Shown here piece after piece: positions 62,177-64,000 of a stretch of 64,000 bases of DNA. Source of the DNA: Chaunax sp. Z400 (Eukaryota; Chordata; Actinopteri; Lophiiformes; Chaunacidae); contig CM075192.1 of NCBI GenBank assembly GCA_037577475.1, positions 8,664,908-8,728,907 of the forward strand, in the 5' to 3' direction. Positions within the stretch are counted from its first letter, which is position 1. Every line of letters starts with the position of its first letter. Below the pieces are notes generated by a model. That model did not search any database and was not told where the DNA came from. It saw only the letters and a program-made list of their open reading frames with translations. Both the position numbers and the translations under genes were made by a program.

Positions 62177-64000
62177 TTCTCAAAGAAGCAGCAGTAAAAA
62201 GAAGGTGAAATGACAAAGACGAGGGCAGACAGCAACTATTTTTTACTAGCACAGAGTGACAAAGGGGAAAACAATTCACCCAAATTTTGTGAAAGAAAAA
62301 AAAGAAAAGTTTAAAGATGATGTTTGTGAAGGTCAGGGAGGCAGACGTATGATTTGTTGGTTCCTCAGTGACACATTCACTTATAAAGCATTTTATCATT
62401 TAACAGTATTGGCAGGGATAATTAAGAAGCATGCAGCATGAGCCAAGGATTCAAAACTGGCCAAGAACAAATGGGTAAGAACAGCCACGTCTGGGAAGGA
62501 AAAAGGTTTAACTAGTCAGAAGTTTAAACAAACCTGCCAATCAACTCTGATAAATGAGAATGGATAAAAAGAAAGATGAGCAAATATTAATGTGTTTTGT
62601 GTGGTTCTGTGAGTTCAAATGCAAATACATACAACTTGTTTCTGGGCCGCTGTTTCTTTTCGCTTATGACACCGAAATAATAGAAAATACAAAGTATGTT
62701 TCCTGGAAGCAGACAAAAAAAGCAGGTGAATAAGAAATCCATGATCTTATGACTGTATGTATGTGTGTGTGGCTGAGAGGGGAGGGATGTTGTGTGGGTG
62801 AGCATGTACAGTACATGTACATGAGACAGTCAGGGAGCGCTGGCAGCTCGTCGGGCACAAATGCATGACAGTGACAGCGGTGACAAGAGGGATCGCGGCG
62901 ATGTGGAGGGGAAATGGAACATGACGAGCGAAACAAACAGGCGGAGGGAGGGGTGTGTGTGTGTGTGGGGGGGTTCGAACTGATGGCCCCCATTTTGTAG
63001 AGAGGCAATAACATGTCAGCTGGCACTGTGAGTCAAAGCGTGCTTCTGGTTGTTTTGTGTGAATGTGTGTGTCTAAAGCAAAGACCGCATGCGTTCATCA
63101 AGACTCAAAATGACATCACAAAGCGAGGGGCTGTGAGGCCCGATCCCATGCTCACCTAACCTTCAAATGACATTGGGCATCCCGTCAACATATGATGAGT
63201 CACTTCCAATCTGATGTGATTTATTCAATCGTGGTGAGAAGCTCACATCGGGGGATACAAATCACTTCCACGGAAGCCATGGCGCAGCGATTGTTTGTGT
63301 GTGTCTGCGAATGTCTGTTTGCTTTGACTGTTTGAATGCATGCATCCATCAGACGAGCACATACAGTATGTGCATGCGTGGCTCCTATATGTGGGCGTTA
63401 CATTAACTTGGATGAGGAAGCTGTTCGTATTCTCAAAAATAAACCGATGCAGCTCTTCGGTTTCCGTGCTCTTCCATGAAGCATATTTTTGTTTTAATCT
63501 CTGTGTTCACAGTGACCCAAGGGCCAAGATTTCTATTAGATCTTCTAATTAAAGCCCAGGATATTAACGGCTCGCATTAAGTGGACTTAATGGGGAGAGA
63601 AGAAAATAGACCAGCGCTGAGAGTTTTATTGCATATTCTCCATAGAGACCTTAGTAACAGGAGCCATCAGCAGCTGGCATATCCCCCTGGTCCCCATAAA
63701 ACCAAACTGGAGGTACTGAGTGTATTTGTATACATATTTATATATACAGGGTGTATTTACATGAATACAAGCGCAGTTTAGCAGTCAGTTAGAAATAAGT
63801 ATCAAAACTGTATGACTGCATGTATAATTTAAGGAAGGAAGATGCTCTGGAAATGAACCAGTCCAATACCAAACTGTTGTAATGGAAGTTGTAATTAGAG
63901 AAAGATACATTTTGCATCATTCCTGGTCAACATGTACAATTTTTCACAGTAAGAATAGTTTACAAGATGTGCTAAACGAACCTCACTCTTTTCTTAAGAG

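Larger units (their letters stand above)
50784..64000 (-). other. grik4 upstream intron, at least 13.2 kb, open at the window edge
   Basis: Everything right of the 50622-50783 exon is interpreted as intron. It carries a Tc1 relic (52.96-53.77 kb), a CA/CG microsatellite (54.4 kb), a nested transposon (55.98-56.76 kb), a tRNA-SINE (59.15 kb) and a third copy of the unclassified repeat (61.4 kb). No earlier grik4 exon and no other gene was recognised. Stretches 50.8-52.9, 57-59.1 and 59.5-61.3 kb show no gene. Confidence 0.65.

Overview
This is a vertebrate window, almost certainly from a ray-finned (teleost, probably percomorph) fish. The coding sequence lies in short exons with GT...AG splice sites and long introns. 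The introns hold fish-type repeats: Tc1-like transposon fossils, tRNA-derived SINEs, hAT and PIF/Harbinger-type elements, L2/Rex-like LINE pieces and many (CA)n microsatellites. Nothing bacterial or viral was seen.

One gene can be supported. It is the ionotropic glutamate receptor subunit grik4 (kainate receptor GluK4/KA1), on the minus strand, in eight consecutive internal exons. In transcript order they are 50622-50783, 46126-46278 and 44094-44198 (amino-terminal domain); 25333-25440 (end of that domain and linker); 13423-13626 and 10447-10560 (ligand-binding half S1); 1498-1607 (linker and membrane helix M1); and 308-481 (M1-M2 linker, pore loop and filter up to the start of M3). The eight exons join in frame into 1,130 nt (about 376 codons) with no stop. 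The start of the gene (signal peptide, first part of the amino-terminal domain) lies beyond 64000. The end (M3, S2, M4, cytoplasmic tail) lies before position 1.

The rest is intron. The 8.8 kb intron 1608-10446 holds a LINE end and a palindromic GATATC-rich array. The 2.9 kb intron 10561-13422 holds a 37-bp minisatellite. The 11.7 kb intron 13627-25332 is a transposon graveyard, including a Harbinger-type element that carries a Myb/SANT-like gene relic and is itself interrupted by a SINE. The 18.7 kb intron 25441-44093 holds microsatellites, a hAT relic, a TAA-flanked MITE, a very GC-rich block and a LINE reverse-transcriptase relic. The introns 44199-46125 and 46279-50621 are quiet except for one copy of an unclassified repeat. 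The region 50784-64000 is intron with a second Tc1 fossil, a nested MITE, a tRNA-SINE and more microsatellites.

The most unusual signal is at the splice sites. Two grik4 exons have a (TG)n repeat abutting the 3' splice site on the transcribed strand. In one, a tract of about 61 TG units leaves no adenosine for about 136 nt upstream of the acceptor. In the other, (TG)12-T5-CAG closely resembles the CFTR (TG)mTn acceptor. Both suggest repeat-length-dependent, perhaps TDP-43-sensitive, exon inclusion in a kainate receptor gene.
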